A stretch of DNA of 64,000 nt. It comes from Vombatus ursinus. Taxonomy: Eukaryota; Chordata; Mammalia; Diprotodontia; Vombatidae. This document shows, in pieces, positions 10,691 through 21,244 of this stretch. Each line of letters starts with the position of its first letter. Position 1 is the stretch's first letter. A program made the position numbers and the translations under genes. The stretch lies in contig NW_020954569.1 in NCBI RefSeq assembly GCF_900497805.2, positions 23,560,755-23,624,754 on the forward strand, written 5' to 3'. The notes under the pieces are model-generated. The model was not told the origin of the DNA. It saw nothing but the letters and a program-made list of their open reading frames with translations, and did not search any database.

Positions 10691-11735
10691 AGAAGAAGGA
10701 TGTTAGGATATTATTTTTGACTTCCCTATCACACCACAACCTGAGGTTACACAATTCACCTGTTTCTTCTCACTAAAGGACAAAATGTCCCTTTAATAAG
10801 TTCAACTTTGCTTCATCCTACTCTGCGTGGTATCTAGTAGGCACGTGGAACAGCCCAGCCTAGCATGACCTCCATATCGCATTGCATCAGCAATTTACAG
10901 ATCTGGTAATTACCCAGATGATCACACATACATTTCATGAAATGAGTGCACTCAAGCTTCTGAGGGGATAAAAATATTAACTGATGATTAAATTTACCTG
11001 ACAAAAAGTACAAACTTACACATACAGATTATTCAGAATCAGGCACAGTCCAAATAGGAATGTACGCGTAATCTGGAGAAATATCTTAGGATCCTTCCCC
11101 TACATGGGAGAAGAATGAGCAAGGGCCAACCCTGTAAGAAACATCCTACTGTGCAAACTGGAATCTCTATAGTGTCTGTTAGCACAAGATGATAAGCTCT
11201 GTACCAAGAGTAAATAGAGGAAAGGACCCTGTGAGACACCATCACTTCCACTTATTTGTTCCTTTGTGCCCATACTGAGGTGTCTTGTCTTTTATTATAG
11301 ATTCTTGAAGGAGAGAAATCTTGTTTTCCACACCTTAATTTTCCTCCTACCAAATTTCTAGTTCTTTGAAATCAGAAAAACTAAGTGGCCTAAGGCAATC
11401 AACATTTTATCCTTATTGATTTCAAATTATTGAAGACCGGCAACTTTTTAGGAGATATTATAGCATACATACATTTATCCTATCTCCCTTGCATGAGAAA
11501 TTAATATCACCTGTGTAATTACCAGATCTGTAAATTGCTGATGCAATGTGATGTGGAAGTCATGCTAGGCTACGCTGTTCCATGTGCCTTCTAGACACCG
11601 CGCAGAGCAGGATGAAGCAAAGTTGAACATGTTAAAGGGACATTTTGTCCTTTAGTGAGAAGAAACAGGTGAATTGTGTAACCTCAGGTTGTGGTATGAT
11701 AGGCAAATAAAAAATAATATACTAAGGATTCTTAG
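10691..11735. repeat. Large inverted-repeat structure 1 (arms about 220 bp, spacer about 600 bp)
   Basis: The left arm (about 10691-10912) reads caacctgaggttacacaatt, tttcttctcactaaaggac and ends atctggtaattac. The right arm (about 11517-11735) is its reverse complement at roughly 90% identity by eye. Pairing stops sharply at ggtaattac on both sides. The spacer encodes nothing recognisable. It may be a fold-back or long-TIR DNA transposon, or an inverted duplication. Target duplications at the outer ends are not clear. Confidence 0.8.
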
Positions 11736-11821
11736 AATTAAAATGAATAGACAAGATAGCTCCTACTCTTACTGAAAAAGGAGATGGGCAGGACATTATA
11801 GAACCAAAAGAAGCTTCCAGG

Positions 11822-11822
<1 letters not shown>

Positions 11823-11880
<58 letters not shown>
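11823..11880. repeat. (TG)n(AG)n microsatellite
   Basis: A pure GT run passes directly into a GA run. Confidence 0.97.
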
Positions 11881-11889
11881 TATGCAAAC

Positions 11890-12121
11890 TGTCACTTGAA
11901 AAAAGGTTTAGCTTCACAAATCTTTGGAGAAATTAACATTAAAATGACTTTAAGATATCATGTATGACCCATCAAATTGGCCATAACAACAACAAAACCC
12001 ACAATGCTTATTAGTGAGAGATTTGCAGAGAAAAAGGTACACTTACATGTTGCTGGTAAAATTGCAAATTGGTGGAATTTGAGGGGGAGAACAATCTGTT
12101 ATATTTGTGCTAAAAAAAAAA
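11890..12121 (+). mobile_element. L1 3' UTR fragment
   Basis: It matches the marsupial L1 3' UTR in order: tcaaattggccataacaac, then acttacatgttgctggtaaa, gcaaattggtggaattt and an A-tract at 12110. Confidence 0.6.
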
Positions 12122-12815
12122 AAGAGTCACAAAGACAGTTTTTGACCTGTTCCCTTAATCTGCTTTAGTAATCTTGGCTAGACAAGAGTCAGACAAGTAA
12201 ATACTTGAAGCAAAATATCTTTATTAGACTTATTTTTGCGTTTATTTTTTAAATCACACAAGCAAAAGCTTAAGGGCACTCATGAGCAGGAGTAAAAAGC
12301 ATAATATCAAGAAAAGAGGGGTTTGCCCCCCAAAAAAGATTAAATCAAATCTAAGTCACCAAAAGGGAAAATGGGTTTCAGTTGCTGGGCAGAGGGAGGG
12401 AAATGTAGGAGGGGATGGATCCTCTGTGTTTGGGGCATTATGGTCTTCAGGCCACAGTGTTAGAAGAAGGGGTCAACGATGGTTTTTCACAAGAATGCCC
12501 TCAGACTTGACATCAACAAATTCTGCTAAGAACGAGAAGTGATGCTTGGTTGCTTGGTTCCTTCATTACCTCTACACTGGGATTGCTCATTGAAGCAGGA
12601 AAGGTCCATGGGTTTTATGGAAAGAGAGTTTGGCTTCACTGAGGTGAATCTGATTACTTTTCCATTTCTGATGTCGCAAGGAATAAGATGTCAGGGAGTG
12701 GCCAAAGAAAGCTCCTACCTGAAAAAAAAAAAAAAAAGAAAGAAAGAGAGAGAAAATGTGGAAAGTGTAAGTCAGAAGGTAGGGGTGGGACATATCTAGA
12801 ACAGAAGTGTCCTTC
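12122..12815. other. Unassigned block with a minus-strand polyadenylation-like site
   Basis: On the minus strand, a cluster of AATAAA-type signals lies near 12205-12255. On the plus strand an A-tract followed by GAAA units occupies 12721-12760. It could be an old solo long terminal repeat or a retrocopy. Neither can be shown, and no coding frame is convincing. Confidence 0.4.
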
Positions 12816-13589
12816 TATAAGTGGACTTCAGGAAGATGGCGGAGGGAAAGCAGTGACTTGCTGGAGCTTTCCCCCCAAACCCCTCAAAATACCTATAAAA
12901 AATTGCTCTAAACAAATTTTAAAGCAGCAGAACCCACAAAAAGACAGAGTGAAACAAATTTCCAGCCAAAGACAGCCTGGATGGTTGATCAGAAAGTTAT
13001 ATCGCGCCAGGCAGGGAGATTAGCACAGTTCGGCATGGGCATACAGGCCGCAGCGACCATGGAGCGGGCCTCAGAGGACTGAAACGGGGACAGATGTGGC
13101 GGTTTCTAAACTTTTTAACCCACGAACGCCAAAGACAACTTGGAAGGCCAATGGGAAAAGTCTGTGACTGTGATAAGAGAAAGGAGCTAGGTCTCAGCCA
13201 CCCCCACCGGGGGGGTGGCAGTTCCCTGAGCTTCTGGCCCACAGACTGGGGGGGAATCAAGTGGCTGATCAGAGGGGGATTGCAGGGATCTCTTTGCCAG
13301 TGGTGAGGCAAGAATCTCTTGCTTTACAGGTGCTTGGATCTGGGTCACAGTTCTGAGGGGCACTCTTCAGGCAAGGAGGAATGCTGGTATGGTGAAGTTT
13401 GTGGCAGTGGAGAGAAAATACCTAGCCCCTTATCATAGCACCTTAAAAGAACTAAAAGTTTTCAGGTCCCTGAAGTCTCTCTGAAAACAGGTGTACAAAC
13501 CCCCAAAACTTTGGACACTATATTCTCCACATTAGAAGCAGACTTTTACCTTTACAAAGAGTTTAAAACTCAAGTAATTGGCCGGGATC

Positions 13590-14572
13590 ATGAGTAAGCA
13601 GTGCAAAAAGAGTCAGTCTATTTTATCTTACTTTGGTGACAAAGAAGATCAAAACATACAACCAGAAAAAGACAATGAAGCCAAAGCTCCTATATCCAAA
13701 GCCTCCAAGAAGAATATGAATCAGTCCCAGGCCTTGGAAGAGCTCAAAAGGGATTTTGAGAAGCAAGTAAGAGAAGTAGAGGAAAAACTGAGAGTTTTGC
13801 AGGAAAATCATGAAAAACAAGTCAATAGCTTGTTAAAGGAGACCCAAAAAAATGCTGAAGAAAATGACACTTTAAAAAATAGTCTAACCCAAATGGCAAA
13901 AGAATTCCAAAAAGCCAATAAGGAGAAGAATGTCCTAAAAAACAAAATTGGCCAAATGGAAAATGAAGTCCAAAAGATTACTGAAGAAAATACTTCCTTA
14001 AAAATTAGAATAGAGCAATTGGAAGCTAGTGATTTTATGAGAAATCAAGATACTGTAAAACAAATCCAAAAAATGAAAAATTAGAAAACAATGTGAAATA
14101 TCTCATTGGAAAAACAACTGACCTGAAAAATAGACCCAGGAGAGAGAATCTAAAAATTATTGGACTATCTGAAAGCCATGATCAAAAAGAGAGCCTAGAC
14201 ATCATCTTTCAAAAAATTATCCAGAAAAACTGCCCTGATATTTTAGAACCAGAGGGCAAAATAGAAATTGAAAAAATCCACCAATCTCCTCCTGAAAGAG
14301 ATCCCCAAAGGAAAACTCCTAAGAATATTGTAGCCAAATTCCAAAGTTCCTAGGTCAAGAAGAAAATATTACAAGCAGCCAGAAAGAAACAATTCAAGTA
14401 TTGTGGAAACACAATCAGGATAACACAAGATTTAGCTGCTTCTACATTAAGGGACCTCAGGGCATGGAATACAATATTTTGGAGGGCAAAGGAGATAGGA
14501 TTACAACCAAGAATCACCTACCTAGCAAAACTGAGTATAATCCTGCAGGAGAAAAAAATGGTCATTCAGTGA
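13590..14572 (+). pseudogene. L1 ORF1p-like RNA-binding protein of HAL1 copy 2, nearly intact
   Basis: It starts at the ATG at 13590 (MSKQCKKSQSILSYFGDKED), the position shared with copy 1. A long coiled coil spans about residues 45-155 (KQVREVEEKLRVLQENHEKQ; EVQKITEENTSLKIRIEQLE). The RRM entry RRENLKIIGL and the basic PPERDPQRKTPKNIVAKFQ stretch follow. The C-terminal signature IRITQDLAASTLRDLRAW and QPRITYLAKL end it at the stop at 14570-14572. These match L1 ORF1p, which trimerises and binds element RNA. Two defects are visible. One base is lost from the A-run near 14070 relative to copy 1, so a stop follows at 14082. An in-frame TAG at 14351 stands where copy 1 has CAG. A full-length product of about 327 residues is therefore not made from this copy. 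Confidence 0.85.
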
Positions 14573-14803
14573 AATAGAGGACTTTCAAGCATTCTTGATG
14601 AAAAGACCAGAGCTGAATAGAAAATTTGATTTTCAAATACAAGACTCAAGTGGAACATGAAGAGGTAAACAGGAAAGAGAAAATCATAAGAGACTTATTA
14701 AGGTTGAACTGTTTACATTCCTGCATGGAAATATTTGTAACTCATGAGACCTTTGTCAGTATTAGGGTAGTTGGAGGGGAAAAAATTATATGTGTGTATA
14801 TAT

Positions 14804-14807
14804 AGAT

Positions 14808-14854
<47 letters not shown>

Positions 14855-14864
14855 NNNNNNNNNN

Positions 14865-14925
<61 letters not shown>
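14804..14925. repeat. (GATA)n microsatellite containing an assembly gap
   Basis: More than 25 GATA units are present. The homologous place in HAL1 copy 1 (about 1795-1806) has only about two, so the array grew after insertion. True length is unknown because of the gap. Confidence 0.95.
14855..14864. other. Assembly gap (10 N)
   Basis: Ten undetermined bases inside the GATA array. The number is probably a placeholder. Confidence 0.99.
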
Positions 14926-15789
14926 GGGCACAGGGTGAGTTGAAGATGAAGGGGTCATATCTGGAGAATAAAATTAAGGGGTGAGAGAGGATTATACTAG
15001 GATAAGGAGAAATGGAGAGGTAGAATGGGGTAAATTATCTCACAAAAAAAAGAGAAGAAAAGGCTGTTATAGTGGAGGGGAAATGGAGGAAGGTGGGAGG
15101 GAATGAGTGAATCTTATTCTCATAGAATTTGACTTAAGGAGGGAATAACATACACACTCAATTGGGTATGGAAATCTGTCTTACCCTATAGGAAAATGGC
15201 AGGGGGAAGGGGACAAGGGAGTAGGAGGATGATAGAGAAGAGAGCAGATTGGGAAATGGAGTAATCAGAAGCAAGTACTTCTGAGGAGGGACAGGGTCAA
15301 AAGAAAGAATAGAATAAATGGGGGGACAGGATAGGATTAAGGGAAATAGAGTTAGTTTTTCACAGCATGTCTACTATGGAAGTGTTTTGCATAATTACAC
15401 ATATATAACCTATATTTAGTTACTTGCCTTATCAATGATGGTGGGTGGGGAGGGAGGAAGGGAGAAAATGTGGAACCCAAAGTTTTAAAAACATGTTTTA
15501 AAAAAATGTTTTCACATGCAACTGGGAAATAAGAAATACAGGAAATGGGGTACAGAAATCCATCCTGCCTTATAGGAAAATTGAAGGGAAAGGGGTTAAG
15601 AGAAGGGGGGGGAGAGATAGAAGGGAAGGCAGACTAGGGGAAGGGGTATTTAGAATGCATACCATCTTGGGGTGGTGGGAGGGACGAGATGGGGTGAAAA
15701 TTTGGAACTCAAAATCTTGTGGAAATAAATGTTGAAAACAAAATAAATAAATAAATAAATAAAATTACCATGATATAAGTGGACTTCAG

Positions 15790-16100
15790 AAATCTTACAG
15801 AAACACCCAAAACAATGTAATTTTTTTAATCTATCACACCTGATAATCTGATTATTGGGAAGATAACCTGAATGCCATTGTAAAGAAAAAAAGACATATA
15901 ATTCAATCAATCAATGTTATTTGTCTTTGCAAAGAACTGAAATACCCAACAATTGGTATATAACTGAATCAACCACAGTATATGAATGTTTTGAAATATT
16001 ATAATGTCAATTATAAATAAGGAGTGGGAGGAATATTTTTGTAAATGTGAAGCAGTGGAAGGTAACACAAAAACCAAACAGTATGTAATCTAAATATGGC
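15790..16100 (+). mobile_element. Probable L1 3' UTR remnant (old flank of HAL1)
   Basis: The stretch caacaattggtatataactg, then cacagtatatgaatgttttg, resembles the L1 3' UTR block found at 27330 and 29270. Confidence 0.45.
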
Positions 16101-16355
16101 TATACATAAAAAGAAAAAATATGTATATAACTATAAAAATAAATGTGCCAGGCAAAGAAGGGAAGGGAATAAAAAACAAATAGCTAATAAGCTGCTGTAA
16201 ACATGTCATTCATTTCTTATAACTCATTTGCAACTAATTGTAAATATATATTTTAATTTTGTTATTTTAAGTTGTGCATGATAAATTATTTAAAATTTTT
16301 TAAGTATCATAGCTCTAGTTCTAATTTAAGATTTTTTTTGTTTTTTTTTTCCCCA

Positions 16356-16396
<41 letters not shown>

Positions 16397-16790
16397 AGTG
16401 CAGTAGTGCTGCATGGTAACATGCCTGACAGAGTAAGGGATACACCTCCACACACACACATATACATACAAACACACATAGATGGACCAAAGTTTCTGAA
16501 TTCTTAAGGCCTCACAATTTATAGTCTAATCTATGAAGAGTATGTTGCTGGCCATAGTTCTAGGTTAATTAAAAACAATTGAGTCCATCTTCCCTTGTGA
16601 TTAATTTTAAGAGGAAGAATGCAAGCAAAGATATATTCAATATTTTTTGCATAATATTTGCTCAAACACATTTTGATTCTAGAGATCTTTAATGTACAGA
16701 TTGCAATTTCTGTCCAAGTGACAAGAAAGGATGTGATATAACCATTACTAAAATGGGCACATTAGTAAAATATTAATTCAATATAATCTA
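16101..16790. other. AT-rich non-coding DNA with CA/TG runs
   Basis: It contains (TG)n at 16361-16393 and a CA-rich stretch at 16449-16482. The rest looks single-copy, with no coding pattern. Confidence 0.6.
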
Positions 16791-16794
16791 AAAT

Positions 16795-16850
16795 GAAGAG
16801 ATTGGACTAGATATCTTCTATGGTCCGTTCCAGCTCCATCAGTTCCATCA
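16795..16850 (+). repeat. MIR3-like 3' tail
   Basis: The wording gattggactagatatcttc and ccgttccagctcc is typical of MIR3 tails. Confidence 0.5.
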
Positions 16851-17114
16851 ACAAGAGAAGAAAAACACGTCAGCTGAAAAGGGAAGGATCTATGCTCTGA
16901 CCGCAAGCAGAGACAATGCCCATGGATTGTGTGTCTGTCTCAAGCAAAAAGGCCAAGAGAGCTGCCACATGTGAACCTAAGAAAGAAGCCAATATTCACA
17001 TTCCCATTTTCTATATCATTTCTCATTTTTTTTTTGCTCTCTCCCTACCCCTAAACCTCAGCTTCTCTTCCCCCATACTCATTAGTGTGGTAATCTGTAC
17101 TATTACTCTAGTTA

Positions 17115-17380
17115 GGTCAGCTGGGTGGTACAGTGGATAGACAGCTGGGCCTAGAGTCAGGAAAACCTGAATTCAAGACACTTACTATATATATGACCCT
17201 GGAGAAGTCACTTAACCTCTATTTAACTCAGTTTCCCCATCTGTAAAATAGGTACAGTAATAGCACCTACCTCCAAAGTTGTTGTGAGAACTAAATGAGA
17301 TAATTGCAAAATGCTTAGCATAGCACCTGGCACATAGTAAGTGCTATATAAATGTTAGCTATTATTATTATTATTACTTG
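17115..17380 (+). mobile_element. MIR/THER1-like SINE with L2-type tail
   Basis: The head (cagctgggtggtacagtgga), CORE and L2-like tail (tagcacctggcacatagtaa) are followed by an ATT-repeat end. Confidence 0.85.
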
Positions 17381-17384
17381 AGAT

Positions 17385-17600
17385 GCAGAATGGAGTAAAT
17401 TCAGGAAGATATGAATTTGAATACCACTTTAGTGGGATTTACTTTGGGATCCTGGGCAAATCACTAAATCTCCCTAAACCTCACTTTCTTATCTGTAAAA
17501 CAGAGAAAATAATGGCACCTCATGAGTTTTTATAAGGATCAAATGGGATAATTTATGTAAAGTGCTTGACATACCTCAAAGTACTATACAAGTATGACCT
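17385..17600 (+). mobile_element. MIR-like SINE
   Basis: It has the CORE (tgggcaaatcactaaatctc) and tail (gtaaagtgcttgacatacc), placed in tandem after the preceding SINE. Confidence 0.7.
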
Positions 17601-17641
17601 ATGCATCAATACAAGGATAACTGATATAGTTGAGTATGACT

Positions 17642-17862
17642 GGACAGCTAGGTGGCGCCATAGTGGATAGAGTGCCAGGCCTGGAGTCAAGAAGACTCAT
17701 CTTACTTGAGTTCAAATCCTACCTCAGACAATTACTAGGTGTGTCATTTAACCCTGTTTGCCTCAGTAAAATGAGAAGGAAATGTTAAACCACTCCACTA
17801 TTTTTTGCCAAGAAAATCCAAAATGGGATCATGAAGAATCAGACACAACTGAAAGAGTATGA
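17642..17862 (+). mobile_element. MAR1-like CORE-SINE
   Basis: The head cagctaggtggcgcca is clear and the tail gaatcagacacaactgaa is BovB-like. The CORE is internally shortened near 17750. Confidence 0.85.
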
Positions 17863-18018
17863 CAAGGCCTAGACCCAGCCTTGACATACTCTGAAGAAGG
17901 ATATTAGGACCTATGGATATAAAATTAGGGCCTTGGAGCAGCCCACATTATTGACAAAGGGCAGCTAAGTCCTGATCTTACTGGGCCAGAAGCAATCTGA
18001 CCCAGCAACGGTTTAAGG

Positions 18019-18140
18019 CGGGGGTGGGGAACCTGTGGCCTCCAGGCCACATGTGGTCCTTAAATGTGGCCCTCTCACTGAATCCTAACTTCACAGAACA
18101 AATCCCTTCAATAAAAGGATTTGTTCTTAAACTTGTTCCT
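18019..18140 (+). mobile_element. hAT-like palindromic MITE, left half
   Basis: It matches the left half and centre of the MITE at 55035-55235 (ggtggggaacctgtggcctc; ccttcaataaaaggatttg), but the right half is missing. Confidence 0.7.
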
Positions 18141-19975
18141 AAACTTTAAGGGAATATCCAGCAGCAGAACAATGATAATAAGGTCAATGGGTTAATAAGA
18201 GTTCATATCTATATTTCTCACAAGAAGTAGGTTGTTTCATTTATATAATTATGAGATTGAAATACAGGGCGTCTGAGGCCCCTTTCAGTTCTAGGTACAT
18301 GATCCTAACATCTTAAGGCACAGCTAAGATCAAAGTACCTGGTTCTGTTAGGTAGATAGCAACCATTGTTGGAACAGCAGTCCTGGAGCCCTGTTATCAG
18401 GGAAAGTAGCTAAATAATCAGTTAGTAAAATGGCATTGATTAAGAGCCTACTGTGTGCCAGGCCCCATGCTAAGCTCTGAGGATACAAAGAAAGGCAACA
18501 ATTTGGTGAACAGAACCAGACAGGACAGTCAGGAATAATAAGAAGCCAAAGTCAAAAGCCATTGGAGAATTAAGAAAAGCAAGTGAGGACCAAACAAAAA
18601 TCATGACAGAGAAAAAAAAATGGGCTCAGAACTTCTGTAGGGAATGAGTCAGTTTGTTTCACTGGGACAGTATGCTTTCTATATTCTTTTTCAATGTCTT
18701 AAAAAGCCAACAGGCTCTGGACATGAAACTGCCCTTACTGGAGAAAGGAATTATCTGTTATAAATTACTTTATGTGTAAAGTATTTTTCTATAGTAAACT
18801 TATGACAAGCAGGATTCTAGGAAACACTCCCCTGGGGTAGAATGCCTGTGAATAATGAATCATCCAAGAGAGCTGGGGGAAAGTGGGTCGAAAGATCATT
18901 ATCATGATGGCAGGCCTCCAGAATCTATTGCCCAGTTCAGCTTGCCGTGATTAGATTCATTTAACTTCCTGGACTTCTCAGGGGAGAGATTCAAGGCAGC
19001 CATGTGACTTTTGCTATGTCCCATCTTCCAATTACATAGGGACATAAAAATGACAAAAGAATTCCAAGGAAGAGGTTAGTGAATAGCTTACAATATGCAG
19101 AGTTTTCCAAACTGAAGGGTTCACACTCCTGAGGAGGGAAAAAAATCAGGCCAAGACCCTCTCACGGGGCCAAGAAATAATAGCTAAAATTATTTTATAT
19201 GTTAAAAGTACAGCTAACATAATTGCATTGACTTTTTTCAATGAAAAATAAAGTTCAAAACAAGGTGAACAAAAATTAAACACAATAAATTTCTTCCAAT
19301 GGACAATGACTATGGGATAGCAACCATTTTAATGCAGTGGGTACAAACAAAGTCAAATTTAAGTTGATAGGTGCCAAATCTTAATGATATGACAGTGATC
19401 TGCCACTGTCACCATCAATTAGCATAAGCTATAACACATATGAATTATGTGATTATTCTGCTTGTTACATTTAAATATGATAACATAATATTCATGAAGA
19501 AGTAAAAAGCATCATAATAGTTGTTAATGTGTATAGATGTCATTCATTATCATAAGTAAAATATAATAATATGATCTGTAAAAAAAAACATAGCTTTTTA
19601 AAGATTAAAATAATTTGAGAATAGTCATAGACAATTTGAAATTTTTAATAATTAAATTGAAATGTAATTGTCTTAAAATGTTCATTGTCTCTAAGTAAGA
19701 TAATGATGATTAAGTAAAAACTGATGACTTTAAACGTAGGACTAGCTTGAATAAAAAAAATTCACTAAGGCAACAGAAATTGTTATAATCAAAGACAATA
19801 GAAAGACATATTTCATGTGACAGAACTGTGCAAACATAAAATTAAAAAGCCAGATCCAGAAAATACCACCCACTATAGCTATCATCGGAACAATAAATAC
19901 CTTTCTTGATGGAGAGAAAAGACTATTTTATTTTCTTAATATGGAAGCTTTAGCTATAGATAGCATAAAACCTAG
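18141..19975. other. Mostly single-copy-looking non-coding DNA
   Basis: A MIR3-like tail lies near 18260-18300 and an ancient mammal-wide repeat block at 18425-18505. The part 18640-19080 shows no repeat core and little low-complexity sequence. No coding frame is seen. Confidence 0.5.
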
Positions 19976-20084
19976 TATATTGAAATGGCATTTTGAAAAT
20001 ATACATTCAGAAATGTAAAGACAAGACAATTTTCCCGTGTCTTGTGTAGGCCTGATTTGATCTGGTACTCTTTCAGCTCAGATT

Positions 20085-21119
20085 CAATGTTGGAATGAAA
20101 CGAAGTCACCATGGGGTAGCAAGTGATAGGATCACTATCTACCATGATTCCCTCCTCCACCTGCAATATGTATTGGATACCTTATTCAAGGCTTATGCTG
20201 AACCTCTCTTGACATAGCTTCCTGATAGCCTCCCTTGCCATATGTCGTGGCTTCCTGGTCACAAAGGGCCTAAAAAAAGACCTGCCCACATAGGGTTGGG
20301 GCCCTTTAGTCTTGCCAGATACCCTGAAACCATGAGAATCGCTACACCCTGCTCTGCTGAACATGTTTCCATATGGAGATAAGGCAGGCTTCATCCCTGT
20401 TGAATATTCTTTCTATTGTTAGCATTCTTTTTGTTAATTCTTGAATGACCTCTCCTAGGATCTAACTTGATACTGTGTCTTCCCTCCAGATCCTTTACTT
20501 AGAGGCAGCTAGGTGACCCACTGGATAGAGCAGAGGGCCTGGGTTCAGATTCAACCTTCCAGCTCTAGGTATATGATACTAACATCTTAAGAAACAGTCA
20601 AGGAGAGACGTACTAGCTGTGTGACCCTGTGCAAGTCACTCTGCCTCAATTTCCTTAACTGTAAAATGGGCATAATAATAACAAACACCCATCTCCCAGG
20701 GTTGTTATGAGGATCAAATGAGAAAATATTTGTTAAGCACATAGCATAGTGCCTGGCACAGAGTAAGCACTTAATAAAAGCTTTTTTCTTTGTACTTTTT
20801 CTTTCCTCATACTTTAAACCTACTCAGTATTATCTGGCTCACTCACCAAAATGTCCTCATCCCTGGGAGTCACAACGGGGAATAAAGGGCCCCAAGCCCA
20901 CGTGGGCAGGTCTTTTTTTAGGCCCTTCAGTGACCAGGAAGCCAGGACAATATGGCTAGAGGCTATCAGAAAGCTATGTCAAGAGAGGTTCAGCATAAGC
21001 CTTAGATACCTGAGGGAAAAATTATCCAATCCATATTGCAGATGGAGGAGGGAATCCTGGTAGATAGTGATCCTATCACATGCTATCCCTTGGTGCCTTC
21101 ATTTCATTCCAACCATTGA
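20085..21119. repeat. Large inverted-repeat structure 2 (arms about 250 bp)
   Basis: The right arm (about 20858-21119) and the reverse complement of the left arm (about 20085-20330) share agggcccc, gtgggcaggtctttttttag, aagctatgtcaagagaggtt, cagcataagcctt and tagatagtgatcctatcac, at roughly 85-90% identity by eye. The spacer of about 500 bases is mostly a younger MIR/THER1 SINE. Both arms carry short open frames with the shared peptide RKLCQERFSIS, but no known protein is recognised and the frames break differently. Confidence 0.78.
20500..20790 (+). mobile_element. MIR/THER1-like SINE inside the spacer of inverted repeat 2
   Basis: The head (ggcagctaggtgacccact), CORE and L2-like tail (gtgcctggcacagagtaagc) are present. 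A MIR3-tail-like stretch of about 55 bases interrupts it at 20550-20605. Confidence 0.8.
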
Positions 21120-21244
21120 ATCCAAACTTTGAAATGCGGCCCTTTGACCGAATCCAAGCTTTTAAGTTGGATTCGGTCAAAGGGCTGCACTTGAGGCCCT
21201 AAAGGGCCACGTGTGGCCTCAAGGCCAAAGGTTTCTCATCCCTG
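21120..21244 (+). mobile_element. hAT-like palindromic MITE, right half
   Basis: It contains gcggccctttgaccgaatcc, its own inverted copy, and the end ggccacgtgtggcctcaagg to catccctg. It matches the right half of the 55035-55235 element and abuts inverted repeat 2 directly. Confidence 0.7.

Larger units (their letters stand above)
12832..15773 (+). mobile_element. HAL1 half-LINE, copy 2, complete with target-site duplication
   Basis: A perfect 16-bp duplication (tataagtggacttcag at 12816-12831 and 15774-15789) brackets the element, so both ends are known. It starts with gaagatggcggaggg, has a GC-rich 5' UTR of about 760 bases and one ORF1-like frame (13590-14572). About 1.2 kb of 3' region follows, and the element ends in an AAAT-repeat tail (15740-15765). 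No endonuclease or reverse-transcriptase sequence is present, as in HAL1 elements, which borrow L1 machinery. A GATA microsatellite with an assembly gap sits in the 3' region. The short age of the duplication suggests a comparatively young insertion. Confidence 0.92.

Noticed and set aside
18019-21244. A single 3.2-kb hAT transposon from 18019 to 21244
   Set aside because: The two termini fit, but the DNA between holds older repeats and no transposase-like frame, so two separate pieces are more likely. Kept only as a question in the finding on inverted repeat 2.
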